A DNA stretch of 64,000 nucleotides from Pseudomonas tensinigenes (lineage in GTDB: Bacteria; Pseudomonadota; Gammaproteobacteria; Pseudomonadales; Pseudomonadaceae): the NCBI RefSeq assembly GCF_014268445.2, contig NZ_CP077089.1:3403501-3467500 (forward strand), in the 5' to 3' direction. Below, piece after piece: positions 7,473 through 15,474 of the stretch. The notes beneath the pieces were generated by a model. That model saw nothing but the letters and a program-made list of their open reading frames with translations, searched no databases and was not told the origin of the DNA. Within the stretch, counting starts at the first letter, position 1, and every line of letters starts with the position of its first letter. The position numbers and the translations under genes are program-made.

Positions 7473-10400
7473 ATGAACAGACTGTTCGAGATGCTCGAGC
7501 GCCTGTCCCTGCGCAGCAAATTGATCATCGGCTTCGCCGCGCTGCTGATATTGATCCTGATACTGGGCGTGCAAAGCCTGCGCACCCAGTATTCGCTCAG
7601 AAATGAAATGCAGCAGTTGTACCAACAGGATCTGGTGGGTATCCAGCATGTGCAGGAGGTTCGGGTGCAGTTGCCGCATCTGTTGCTCGCCATGCAACGT
7701 GCAATCGCTACCAACAACGCGGACATTCGTATCAGCGCCAGAGCCCAGATGAATGTCGCCCAAACACGACTCCATGAAGCGCTGGAGCAGGTTCGTCCAA
7801 CACTGCGCAGACAGAGCAGCATCAGCAGCCTGCTGGAATTCGAACGGGTATTGCAGCGTCTGCAAAAAGATGGCGATGAAGCGTTGGAGTTCGCCGGCAA
7901 GGGTTCCTTGGGGCAAGCCTTGATGTTGCTCAACAGCAAGGATTTTCTTGCGCTGGAGCAGGGCGGCGACGGGCTGCTCAACCAGATCGAGAAAAACAAG
8001 GAAACCGACATCCACGATACAGCGAAGAACCTGGCTGAATACGCAGAGCGTAGTACTGCGATCACGTACATCTTGCTGTTGGGTGGTTCGACGCTGGCCT
8101 TGTTGTTGACCTGGCTGGTCAGTTATTCCATTCGCGTGCCGTTGAATCGCGTACGCGTGGCCGTGGATGAATTGGCGTCGGGCAAGCTGGACGGCCAGAT
8201 CCCGCACACCGACCTGCGCAACGAGACCGGCGACCTGGCGCGTGCCATCGCGACGCTGCAGGTGGAGGCTTGTCAACTTGAACGCCAGCGTTGGGTAAAA
8301 GCTCACGCCTCGCTCCTGCAAGTCGATCTGCAACAGGCCGAGACACCGCAACAATTGGCTCAGGCTTTTTTCAGCCGCATCGCGCCCCGTTTGGGCATGT
8401 GCCAGGGGGCGCTTTACGTGCTCTATGAGGGCGCGTCGCGCCTGCAATTAGTCGGCGGTTACGCGGTGGACAGTGAGCACCCGTTGCCCGCCGAGCTTGA
8501 ACTCGGTGAGGGGTTGCTTGGCCAGTGCGCACTGGATCGCCAACCCCGTCAGCTTGAGGATCTGCCCGAATCGTTCTGGCATGTGCGCGCGCAGTTGGGC
8601 GCAGTTGCCGCCAGCCATCTGCTGGTGCAGCCGGTGCTGCGTGGCGAGCGCCTGCTCGGGGTTGTGGAAATGGCAGGCTTTCGCTCGCTGGAGGAGCAAG
8701 AGGCGTTGCTCCTGCAAGAAGTCCTGCCCAGGCTGGCCGGTGCGATGGCCATTATGGAACGCAGCGAGGCAGCCCAGGCGCTGCTGCAGGAAACTCGACG
8801 TCAGGCTGACGAAATGGGCGCGCAAACCTTGCAACTGGAACACCAGGCCAGAGAGCTGGAGGCCCAGCAGGCAGCACTGCGCGCCACCGAGGCCTGGTAT
8901 CGCGGCATCATCGAGGCAGCACCGGACGGCATGCTGGTGCTGGGGGCTGACGGCCGCATCCTGATGACCAACCCGCAAATGGACACCTTGTTTGGCTACG
9001 CCCCCGGCGAGCTGATTGGCGCCAGCATCGAGCGTCTGGTACCGCAGGCTGCCCGCGAGCGCCATGTCAAGTTACGCGACGGCTTCATTGCCAGCGGCGG
9101 AACCCGGCAGATGGGCGGCGATCTCGACGATCTGAGCGGGGTACGCAAAGACGGCAGCCTGTTCTCCGTGGAAATCGGCCTTTCTCATCTACCGCGTCTG
9201 GAGGGTCGTGGTGTCTGCGTGTGTGCCTCGGTGCGTGACGTGAGTGATCGCCGCGCGATGGAAGCCCGGCTGCGAACCGCCAGCGATCGCCTGAACCTGG
9301 CACAAGAGGCCGGTGACATCGGGCTGTTCGACGTCGATCTGGTCAGCGGCACAAATTATTGGACGCCCCAGCTCGAAACCCTGTTCGGACTTGAGCCTGG
9401 CGGATTCGGTGGCACGTTGGCGCACTGGCAGGCGCTGATGCACCCCGAAGATGTGGCACGGGTCAGCAGCGCGTTCGAGAGCGCCATCCAGAGTGGCAAT
9501 GACCGCGTCGAGTTCGACTTCCGGATCGTCCGCAAAAACGATGGACGGGTGCGCACGCTCCGGTCGCTGAACCGCTTCTCACGCACGCCTGACGGTAAGC
9601 CATTGCGCGCCACCGGTATCAACATCGACGTCACCGCACTGGCAGAGGCAAGGGCTGCGGCCGAAGAAGCCACGCAGGCCAAGAGCGAGTTCCTCGCCAA
9701 CATGAGTCATGAAATCCGTACGCCGATGAACGCCATCATCGGTATGAGCCACTTGGCGTTGCGTACCGAACTGGACAAACGCCAGCGCAACTACATTGAA
9801 AAGGTCCACCGCTCGGCGGAGAACCTGTTGGGGATCATCAACGACATCCTCGACTTCTCCAAGATCGAGGCCGGCCGGATGAACCTCGAACAGGTGCCGT
9901 TCCGCCTCGAAGACGTACTCGACAGCTTCGCTGCCATGATTGGCCTGAAGACCGAGGACAAGGGCCTCGAGTTGTTGTTCCAGATCCCGCCCGACTTGCC
10001 CACGGCGCTGCTGGGCGATCCTCTGCGGTTGGGGCAAGTGCTGATCAACCTCGGCAACAACGCGGCCAAATTCACCGAGCACGGCGAGATCGTGGTCGGT
10101 CTGGAAGAAGTGGGTGTGCACTCGGACAGCGTGGAGCTGCATTTCTGGGTGCGCGACACCGGCATCGGCATGACCGTCGAGCAGTGTTCACGCCTGTTTC
10201 AGTCATTCAGTCAGGCGGACACTTCGATCACCCGCAAATATGGCGGCACCGGATTGGGATTATCTATTTCCAAGAAACTGGTGGAGCTGATGGCCGGCCG
10301 AATCTGGGTCGAGAGCGAGCCGGGAGTCGGCTCCACGTTTCACTTCCAGGTTCAACTCGGCGTACAGCAAAATGTTCTGCCGCGTCGCATGTTCAAGGCT

Positions 10401-11852
10401 GGCGAGCTGTTGGGCATGCGCGTGCTTGTCGTGGATGACAACACCAGTGCCCGTGAAATTCTCTCGGGCATGGCACGCAGCTTTGGCCTGGAAGTGGACG
10501 TCGCGCAGAGCGGTAGTCTGGCGCTGCGCATGTTGGCCGACGCCGAGCGCAAGGCACTGCCTTACGATCTGGTCTTGATGGACTGGCGCATGCCCGGCAT
10601 GGATGGCATGGAAACCGTGAGCAGAATGCATTCCGCCAGTCTGCTGCGCACGCCATCGGTCATCATGGTGACGGCTTTTGGCCGCGAAGAAGCCCGCGAA
10701 GAAGCCGAACGCCAAGGCATCCAGTTGCCGGTGGTACTGACCAAACCCGTCACGCCGTCATCGTTGCTCGAAGCCATCGGTGTCGTGCTGGGCAGAGACA
10801 CGCACAGCGATACTCGGGCTGGCGAACGCTCCCAACACAATGCCAGTACCGTCGCCAGTCTCAATGGCGCGCGGCTGCTTCTGGTCGAAGATAACGAGCT
10901 GAATCAGGAACTGGCCAGCGAGTTGCTGGAGAGCGTCGGAATACGCTTGCGACTCGCCACGCACGGCCAGGAGGCCTTGGATATTCTCGGCGAAGATGGC
11001 GACTTCGATGGCGTGCTGATGGATTGCCAGATGCCTGTGATGGATGGCTACACGGCCACCCGGCAAATTCGCCAGCAACCGCGCTTCAGCACGCTTCCGG
11101 TGATCGCCATGACCGCCAATGCCATGGACGGTGACCGCGAGCGCGCGCTCGAATGCGGCATGAACGACCATATTTCCAAACCACTGAATGTCGAAACCAT
11201 GTTCGCCACGATGGCAAAGTGGATCAAACCAAGAACCACTCAAGCACCGCTGATCTCAGGTTTCGCCGATGGCTTGCCAGAGCGTCTTGAGGGCATTGAC
11301 CTGGCGGCGGGTCTCGCCACCTGCATGGGCCGGCGGGATCTCTACTTACGTCTGCTCTGCAAGTTTCGCGATTCGCAGACGGACTTTGCCGAGCAATTCC
11401 AGTCCGCACGGATCGATCCGGATCCTGCTGCCCCCGGGCGGCTGGCGCACAGTTTGCGCGGCACCGCCGGCAACCTCGGCGCCAAAGCCTTGGCGCAGGC
11501 TTGCGCTTTGTTGGAACAGGCCTGCCAGGACGGCGAGCCGGCTACAGTAGTGCAAGCGCTAGCGATGCAGGTCGAGCAGTGCTTGCGCCCGACCCTGGCG
11601 GCTCTGGCCAACCTTAAGGCGGACACAACGGCCTCCACGGATGACGAGCGGCTGGACGAATCGGCAATCAGCGAGCAGATGAACAGGCTTATTGTTCTTT
11701 TGGACGAAGGTGATACGGCGGCTTTGGACGTGCTGGCGGCACTGCGCAACAGTTCACTCGATCGAGCGTTGGCAGAACGTCTGACACTCGTCGCGGCGCA
11801 GGTGGAACTGTTCGACTTTGATCGCGCCTTGCAGCTTCTTCAGGATAAATGA
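7473..11852 (+). CDS. Hybrid sensor kinase with GAF, PAS, two REC and Hpt
   Basis: This is a 1459-residue inner-membrane hybrid kinase. TM1 (about residues 15-35) and TM2 (about 193-217) flank a helical periplasmic sensor of the four-helix-bundle type. Then come HAMP (about 218-270), GAF (about 285-430), a coiled coil, two PAS domains (about 470-600 and 610-735), and HisKA with H746 in NMSHEIRTPMN. HATPase_c follows (about 850-970; GTGLGLSI), then REC1 with D1037, REC2 with D1184, and a C-terminal Hpt with H1326 in AHSLRGTAGNLG. All phosphorelay residues are intact. The Hpt can pass phosphate to a separate receiver, most simply the HD-GYP regulator encoded immediately upstream. Confidence 0.94.
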   Translation: MNRLFEMLERLSLRSKLIIGFAALLILILILGVQSLRTQYSLRNEMQQLYQQDLVGIQHVQEVRVQLPHLLLAMQRAIATNNADIRISARAQMNVAQTRLHEALEQVRPTLRRQSSISSLLEFERVLQRLQKDGDEALEFAGKGSLGQALMLLNSKDFLALEQGGDGLLNQIEKNKETDIHDTAKNLAEYAERSTAITYILLLGGSTLALLLTWLVSYSIRVPLNRVRVAVDELASGKLDGQIPHTDLRNETGDLARAIATLQVEACQLERQRWVKAHASLLQVDLQQAETPQQLAQAFFSRIAPRLGMCQGALYVLYEGASRLQLVGGYAVDSEHPLPAELELGEGLLGQCALDRQPRQLEDLPESFWHVRAQLGAVAASHLLVQPVLRGERLLGVVEMAGFRSLEEQEALLLQEVLPRLAGAMAIMERSEAAQALLQETRRQADEMGAQTLQLEHQARELEAQQAALRATEAWYRGIIEAAPDGMLVLGADGRILMTNPQMDTLFGYAPGELIGASIERLVPQAARERHVKLRDGFIASGGTRQMGGDLDDLSGVRKDGSLFSVEIGLSHLPRLEGRGVCVCASVRDVSDRRAMEARLRTASDRLNLAQEAGDIGLFDVDLVSGTNYWTPQLETLFGLEPGGFGGTLAHWQALMHPEDVARVSSAFESAIQSGNDRVEFDFRIVRKNDGRVRTLRSLNRFSRTPDGKPLRATGINIDVTALAEARAAAEEATQAKSEFLANMSHEIRTPMNAIIGMSHLALRTELDKRQRNYIEKVHRSAENLLGIINDILDFSKIEAGRMNLEQVPFRLEDVLDSFAAMIGLKTEDKGLELLFQIPPDLPTALLGDPLRLGQVLINLGNNAAKFTEHGEIVVGLEEVGVHSDSVELHFWVRDTGIGMTVEQCSRLFQSFSQADTSITRKYGGTGLGLSISKKLVELMAGRIWVESEPGVGSTFHFQVQLGVQQNVLPRRMFKAGELLGMRVLVVDDNTSAREILSGMARSFGLEVDVAQSGSLALRMLADAERKALPYDLVLMDWRMPGMDGMETVSRMHSASLLRTPSVIMVTAFGREEAREEAERQGIQLPVVLTKPVTPSSLLEAIGVVLGRDTHSDTRAGERSQHNASTVASLNGARLLLVEDNELNQELASELLESVGIRLRLATHGQEALDILGEDGDFDGVLMDCQMPVMDGYTATRQIRQQPRFSTLPVIAMTANAMDGDRERALECGMNDHISKPLNVETMFATMAKWIKPRTTQAPLISGFADGLPERLEGIDLAAGLATCMGRRDLYLRLLCKFRDSQTDFAEQFQSARIDPDPAAPGRLAHSLRGTAGNLGAKALAQACALLEQACQDGEPATVVQALAMQVEQCLRPTLAALANLKADTTASTDDERLDESAISEQMNRLIVLLDEGDTAALDVLAALRNSSLDRALAERLTLVAAQVELFDFDRALQLLQDK

Positions 11853-11960
11853 GCTGGGCGAGCAGGTAGGCCGCTCACCTTTAACGGCAGTTGGTTGGGG
11901 GCGGCATGCTGTTCTTTCTCGCATGGCGAAAAAAGCTGAAGCGTAAGCGAAATAAAACTC

Positions 11961-12033
11961 TGCTTCAGTCTATTGCTGCCAGCCAGTAGCGGACATTCGT
12001 GATGGGCAATTTCCGGTCGGAAGCAGATTCTTC
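11961..12033. repeat. Copy of dispersed intergenic element (AGCGGACATTCGT)
   Basis: The stretch CTGCCAGCCAGTAGCGGACATTCGTGA... followed by GGTCGGAAGCAGA has the look of a short, non-coding, repeated Pseudomonas intergenic sequence. Its AGCGGACATT core is the reverse complement of the first bases of this window (2-11). The rest of the 258-base gap between the kinase and the next gene shows nothing I recognise. Family membership is from memory of the pattern, not a search. Confidence 0.4.
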
Positions 12034-12110
12034 AACCTAAGACCAACTTGCCTATCCCCTGCACGGTCACGTAGTAATATCGGCACTTCACTCGTGACAT
12101 TGGTACGGAA

Positions 12111-12503
12111 ATGCCAGCAGAAATAATGCAACAGGATGGGCTGAAGCTGACCATCACGCCGTGTAGCAGCCGGATTGGCTGTATCGTCGTTCGACTCGCG
12201 GGCACTGATCTACACGCAGAAATTACAACGGAATGGACCTCCTCTGCCGATCACCTGCCTCGACTCGACGGATTCTTCGCGTCGGTTGGGCAGCTTGAGG
12301 AAGGGGTTTCTAAAGAGTGGCTTTCTGAGAGCCAGGATTTTGCGCTTTCGGCCTGTTTAGATCCTCATTTCCCGGGTTTGGTGTTCTTGCGCGTCTACTT
12401 GGGTTCAACGTCAGATGACGACTGCGACTGGCAAATAAATGGGTCTTTGTTGGTCCTCCCCAGCCAGGTTGAGCGCTTTGCAAAAGACTTGTCCGCAATT
12501 TAA
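12111..12503 (+). CDS. DUF6228-like hypothetical protein
   Basis: This 130-residue protein is tentatively assigned to DUF6228 because of its pattern: a beta-rich N-terminus, an aromatic-acidic centre (LPRLDGFFASV), and a C-terminal DCDWQINGSLLVLPSQVERFAKDL. No signal peptide or membrane segment is seen. Base composition is visibly more A+T-rich than the flanking kinase. It is followed 140 bases later by a second unrelated low-G+C small gene in the same orientation. Such stand-alone small genes in Pseudomonas are often orphan immunity-type genes, but nothing here proves that. An internal ATG at 12126 is an alternative start. Confidence 0.6.
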   Translation: MPAEIMQQDGLKLTITPCSSRIGCIVVRLAGTDLHAEITTEWTSSADHLPRLDGFFASVGQLEEGVSKEWLSESQDFALSACLDPHFPGLVFLRVYLGSTSDDDCDWQINGSLLVLPSQVERFAKDLSAI

Positions 12504-12644
12504 CGGCGCAGTCGGAGTCAAGTCTTTGAACCGCAAATCTGCAACCTGGCGTGTTGGTCGCTAGCTTTTTTTAGCGGAAGCTTTCGCCCAGAAGTAGACC
12601 CTCACCTTGAAACGAGTAGAAGCAAGAAGATTCGGAGTAGGAAA

Positions 12645-13007
12645 ATGCAATGTACCTGCAACGCTAAGGGCGAACTTGTAGAGATTGGTCAGAGGTACAC
12701 GGCGTTTGTCGCAGGAATGCGCTGCCTTGCAACGGCGGACTGGGTCAAACTATTGCAATGCCCCGGGTGTGGGCAGCTTTGGCGAACCGATGAGTGGGAT
12801 AAATATCAACCGCTGTACGCGCGCAAACTGGACTCGCCCGAGGGCTGGGAATCAGCTGATATGGAGTCCTTGATCAAGCTACGCATCGTCGAGAATCATG
12901 GCGGTCTGGATACGTCTGCTTGTCTGGCGAAGGACTGCAAGCAACATGTACTCAAGGGACGAGCCTATTGCGTTGACCATTTTTATGAAACCGGAGCGAG
13001 AGGTTGA
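12645..13007 (+). CDS. Cysteine-rich putative zinc-binding small protein
   Basis: This is a 120-residue protein of no named family. It is rich in cysteines arranged as metal-ligand pairs: C3/C5, C27, CPGC at 39-42, and a C-terminal CLAKDC followed by a CVDH motif (C93, C98, C108, H111). The last motif resembles small zinc knuckles of the C-x4-C-x9-C-x2-H kind. The AGTAGGAAA before the ATG is a fair ribosome binding site. Its composition is lower in G+C than the neighbourhood, like the preceding gene. Role unknown; orphan immunity or regulatory protein are both possible. Confidence 0.6.
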   Translation: MQCTCNAKGELVEIGQRYTAFVAGMRCLATADWVKLLQCPGCGQLWRTDEWDKYQPLYARKLDSPEGWESADMESLIKLRIVENHGGLDTSACLAKDCKQHVLKGRAYCVDHFYETGARG

Positions 13008-13040
13008 ACCGTTGAAACTGGTCAGAAGAGCGGGATTAAA

Positions 13041-13074
13041 GGACAGATCACTTTTTTCTGAATGTGGTCTGTCC
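13041..13074. repeat. GGACAGATCAC inverted repeat
   Basis: GGACAGATCAC (13041-13051) faces GTGGTCTGTCC (13064-13074), with 10 of 11 positions paired across a T-rich loop. It lies in the 87-base space between the cysteine-rich gene and the convergent alaE. It may serve as a bidirectional terminator, or be a remnant of the GGACAG-type tails often seen beside REP-associated or IS elements. Confidence 0.5.
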
Positions 13075-13094
13075 CTGAAATCTCCGCCAGCCAC

Positions 13095-13556
13095 TCACCC
13101 CTTCAACGACATCGGTTTTTCCCCACCCGGAGGCAAGCCAAACAGCCTCCGCACCCCATTAAGAAACGCCCCATAAGGTCGACCGAGCACCAGCATCATC
13201 ACCGCCGCACCCAGTGTACCACGCACCAGACCTTCTCCCGATGCACCACTGAAGGCAATGATCGCCGCATAGATCGGCACCTGAAAACTGACCAGGGCGA
13301 TGCTGTCCCAGAGCAACCTCGACAGCCGACCCTGACCGGCGCGCGTCATCAGCCAATCGCGCCAGACACCGTAAGGTCGCGCGACCGGAATCATCAGCGC
13401 CGCGCCCAGCAGGCGCGCCTGCAGAACCTGATCCCAGGTCATGCCGGCAATGAAACGTTCATTTATGATGCCGGTGGTGGTGAAAAACAGGATCAGCGCC
13501 GTGGTGTCTGCGATAAATGCAGTCCGACGCGCTGGCTGTTGCAGGTGTTGCGGCAC
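13095..13556 (-). CDS. alaE: L-alanine exporter AlaE
   Basis: This is a 153-residue inner-membrane protein of the AlaE family, which exports L-alanine to avoid toxic accumulation. It has about four hydrophobic segments and the family repeat ARPYGVWRDWL / GRPYGAFLNGV, one copy in each half. I place the start at GTG 13556 because AGGAG lies 7 bases upstream on the coding strand and the length then matches E. coli AlaE (about 149 residues). Upstream in-frame ATG codons would add a cysteine-rich tail with no ribosome binding site. It is monocistronic; Lrp control is known for the E. coli gene but no site can be identified here. Confidence 0.88.
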   Translation of the reverse strand: MPQHLQQPARRTAFIADTTALILFFTTTGIINERFIAGMTWDQVLQARLLGAALMIPVARPYGVWRDWLMTRAGQGRLSRLLWDSIALVSFQVPIYAAIIAFSGASGEGLVRGTLGAAVMMLVLGRPYGAFLNGVRRLFGLPPGGEKPMSLKG

Positions 13557-13754
13557 ATTATTTCTCCTGACAGTTATAGGCCAGTGCTTCATCGTGCTGT
13601 GACAGCCACAGCACCGCGAGGTGCAGAGATTCGCCACAGTTTCGCCGTCTGAAAATAATCTGAACCGCTGTCGGACCTGCTCGCCTAATGATTAGCTTGT
13701 GGTCAATCGCACAGGCCCCGTGTCAATAACGGCACACTCCGAGAGGTGGTCAAC

Positions 13755-14009
13755 GTGGCTAAAGACGAAAAGAAAAGCAAAGACAAAAAAGGTGACGCTT
13801 CGAAAGCCAGCAAGGACTTGAAAGACAAAAAGTCATCACCCGAGAAGAAATCAGCGGCGGCTTCGGCGCTTTCAAAGTCCTCCGACAAGGACAAGAAAGA
13901 CAAGAAAAAAGACGCCGAGCCGAAGAAGTCTGCCAAAAAAGCGGATAGCAAGCCTGAGAAGGCCAAGGATTCGAAGAAGGCTGATAAGCCGGCTAAAAAG
14001 AAAAAGTGA
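13755..14009 (+). CDS. Lysine-rich low-complexity small protein
   Basis: This is an 84-residue, extremely basic protein in which 34 residues are lysine, mixed with Ala, Ser and Asp and ending in PAKKKK. It looks disordered and resembles the tails of histone-H1-like bacterial proteins (AlgP, PhaF-like tails), but it has no second domain and lacks regular KPAA repeats. Nucleic-acid binding is an inference from charge. I choose GTG 13755 because GAGAGGTGG ends 5 bases upstream; a GTG at 13746 lies inside that ribosome binding site. A strong terminator follows directly. Confidence 0.6.
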   Translation: MAKDEKKSKDKKGDASKASKDLKDKKSSPEKKSAAASALSKSSDKDKKDKKKDAEPKKSAKKADSKPEKAKDSKKADKPAKKKK

Positions 14010-14022
14010 TCCTGAAAACAAT

Positions 14023-14053
14023 AAAAAACCCGGCATTCAAACCGGGTTTTTTA
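14023..14053. terminator. Bidirectional rho-independent terminator
   Basis: AAAAAACCCGG, a short loop and CCGGGTTTTTT form a stem with an A-run on the left and a T-run on the right, so it can end both the lysine-rich gene (+) and the convergent oprB (-). Confidence 0.9.
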
Positions 14054-14071
14054 TTGCCTGCTATTTGGAGA

Positions 14072-15370
14072 TCAGAGCGCCGCTTTCACCTGCAAACCAA
14101 ACACCAGCGCATTGTCGATGTCCTGCCCGGAAAACGCGCCCGGTTCGATGATGTACTGCATATTCGGGCGCAGGGTCAGCCAAGGCGTGGCCTGATATCC
14201 GTAGCCGAGTTCGATCAATTGCTCGGCGCTGTCCAGGTTCGGGAACGCCGTGCCGTTGTTCAAAGCGGCGTCTTGCAGCACGTCACGGCTGCGCGGGTTA
14301 GGCACGGCGCGACCATAACCCAGCGCAACGGTGTCACGTGGGCGACCTTCGAACGGTTTGTACAGAACCACGCCGGTGCCGTACCACTTGCTGAACGGCG
14401 AAGCCCCTTCGCTGGCCGCCGAGTATTGGCCGAAGGCATGCAGGCTGCGGCCTTCGGACGTCGGCGAATTCCAGACGGCCTGATCGATCAGCAGGTAATG
14501 ACCGCCACGGCCGGAGACTTCGTCGTCGCTGCCGATACGCTTTACGTCGGAGCTGTCGTAGTAGTAGCCGAGCTTGTATTCGCCAGGCAGATCACCCGCG
14601 TGCTTGTACACAAGCTCGATCGGCACCACGGTGCCGGTGGTGTGTTTCGGGCCAAGATGCCAGGCGCGACTGGAGTTGCCGTTGCTTTCCGGATCGACGT
14701 TGAACGCGGCCACGCGCAGTTGCCACGAGGACGACAGGTCGTATTTTACCCGCACGCCCAAATGCGCATTGGGATAGTTGGTCCAGCCACTGCCGCCGGA
14801 CATGTTCAGCGGGTGACCGCAGAAACCGGCGTTCATGAAGTTGCACAGAATGCCGCTGTCGAGGCCGCCGAGGTCATTACCCATGGCCATGTAACCGAGC
14901 TTCACGTTGAGCGCCGGGGTGAACAGGCTGCGCTCGTAACTCAGTTCGGTCAGGCGCGTGTACAGGCCACCGTAGTTTTCCTGAATCGGCAGACGGTTGC
15001 CGACCAGATCTTCCGAAGCGCTGTTGCCGCGACGGTCGTTGATGGTCAGCTGGACCTTGCCGGCATTGTCGACGCCGTACAGTTTGCTCAGGTCGAACTG
15101 CACGCCGAGTTTGATGTTCTGCGAGTAACGCGCCGAGCGATGCAGGCCGCCGTCGGCGTTGTATGCCATTTCACCGCTGTAATCGCCGGTGAACTTGATG
15201 CCTTGTTCATCCATCTGGTGACGCAAGCCACCCCAGTCACCGGTAAGGGTGCTGCGGGTCAACAGATCGGAATCGTTGTCGGCCAGCGCGGGGAGGGTAG
15301 TGGTGCATGCGACGCCCAGCAACAGGCCTTTGAACAGGTCGGAACGGGAAAAACCAACAGCCGATAGCAT
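14072..15370 (-). CDS. oprB: OprB-family carbohydrate-selective porin
   Basis: This is a 432-residue outer membrane beta-barrel porin of the OprB family, which takes up glucose and other sugars across the outer membrane. A signal peptide ends at about residue 30 (TLPALA / DNDS). LTGDWGGLR is the family signature near the mature N-terminus, and many amphipathic strands follow. The start at 15370 has GCAGGAAG a few bases upstream and removes an unlikely N-terminal extension. It lies 105 bases downstream of gcd on the same strand, behind two hairpins. The porin would feed periplasmic glucose to the PQQ glucose dehydrogenase. Confidence 0.93.
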   Translation of the reverse strand: MLSAVGFSRSDLFKGLLLGVACTTTLPALADNDSDLLTRSTLTGDWGGLRHQMDEQGIKFTGDYSGEMAYNADGGLHRSARYSQNIKLGVQFDLSKLYGVDNAGKVQLTINDRRGNSASEDLVGNRLPIQENYGGLYTRLTELSYERSLFTPALNVKLGYMAMGNDLGGLDSGILCNFMNAGFCGHPLNMSGGSGWTNYPNAHLGVRVKYDLSSSWQLRVAAFNVDPESNGNSSRAWHLGPKHTTGTVVPIELVYKHAGDLPGEYKLGYYYDSSDVKRIGSDDEVSGRGGHYLLIDQAVWNSPTSEGRSLHAFGQYSAASEGASPFSKWYGTGVVLYKPFEGRPRDTVALGYGRAVPNPRSRDVLQDAALNNGTAFPNLDSAEQLIELGYGYQATPWLTLRPNMQYIIEPGAFSGQDIDNALVFGLQVKAAL

Positions 15371-15411
15371 GTAAATCTTCCTGCAGAAAACTTGAGCAAT
15401 AGGGGGAAAGC

Positions 15412-15437
15412 AGCGCGGCACCCGAAGGTGCCGCGCT
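15412..15437 (-). terminator. Strong hairpin between gcd and oprB
   Basis: AGCGCGGCACC and GGTGCCGCGCT form a perfect 11-bp stem with a four-base loop. On the minus strand it is followed by a weak TTTC run. It may end most gcd transcripts or stabilise their 3' end, with some read-through into oprB. Confidence 0.7.
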
Positions 15438-15444
15438 CAAAGCA

Positions 15445-15469
15445 AGCGTCCGCGTTTAACGTGGACGCT
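15445..15469 (-). terminator. Second hairpin directly after gcd stop
   Basis: AGCGTCC (15445-15451) pairs with GGACGCT (15463-15469), a 7-bp stem just past the gcd stop. There is no clear T-run. It acts with the stronger hairpin next to it. Confidence 0.5.
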
Positions 15470-15474
15470 GGGGG

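Noticed and set aside
6299..8071. 590-codon minus-strand open frame
   Set aside because: It is antisense to the HD-GYP regulator and the hybrid kinase; it has no recognisable domain and no ribosome binding site.
14006..15367. 453-codon plus-strand open frame
   Set aside because: It is antisense to oprB and begins inside the terminator of the lysine-rich gene.
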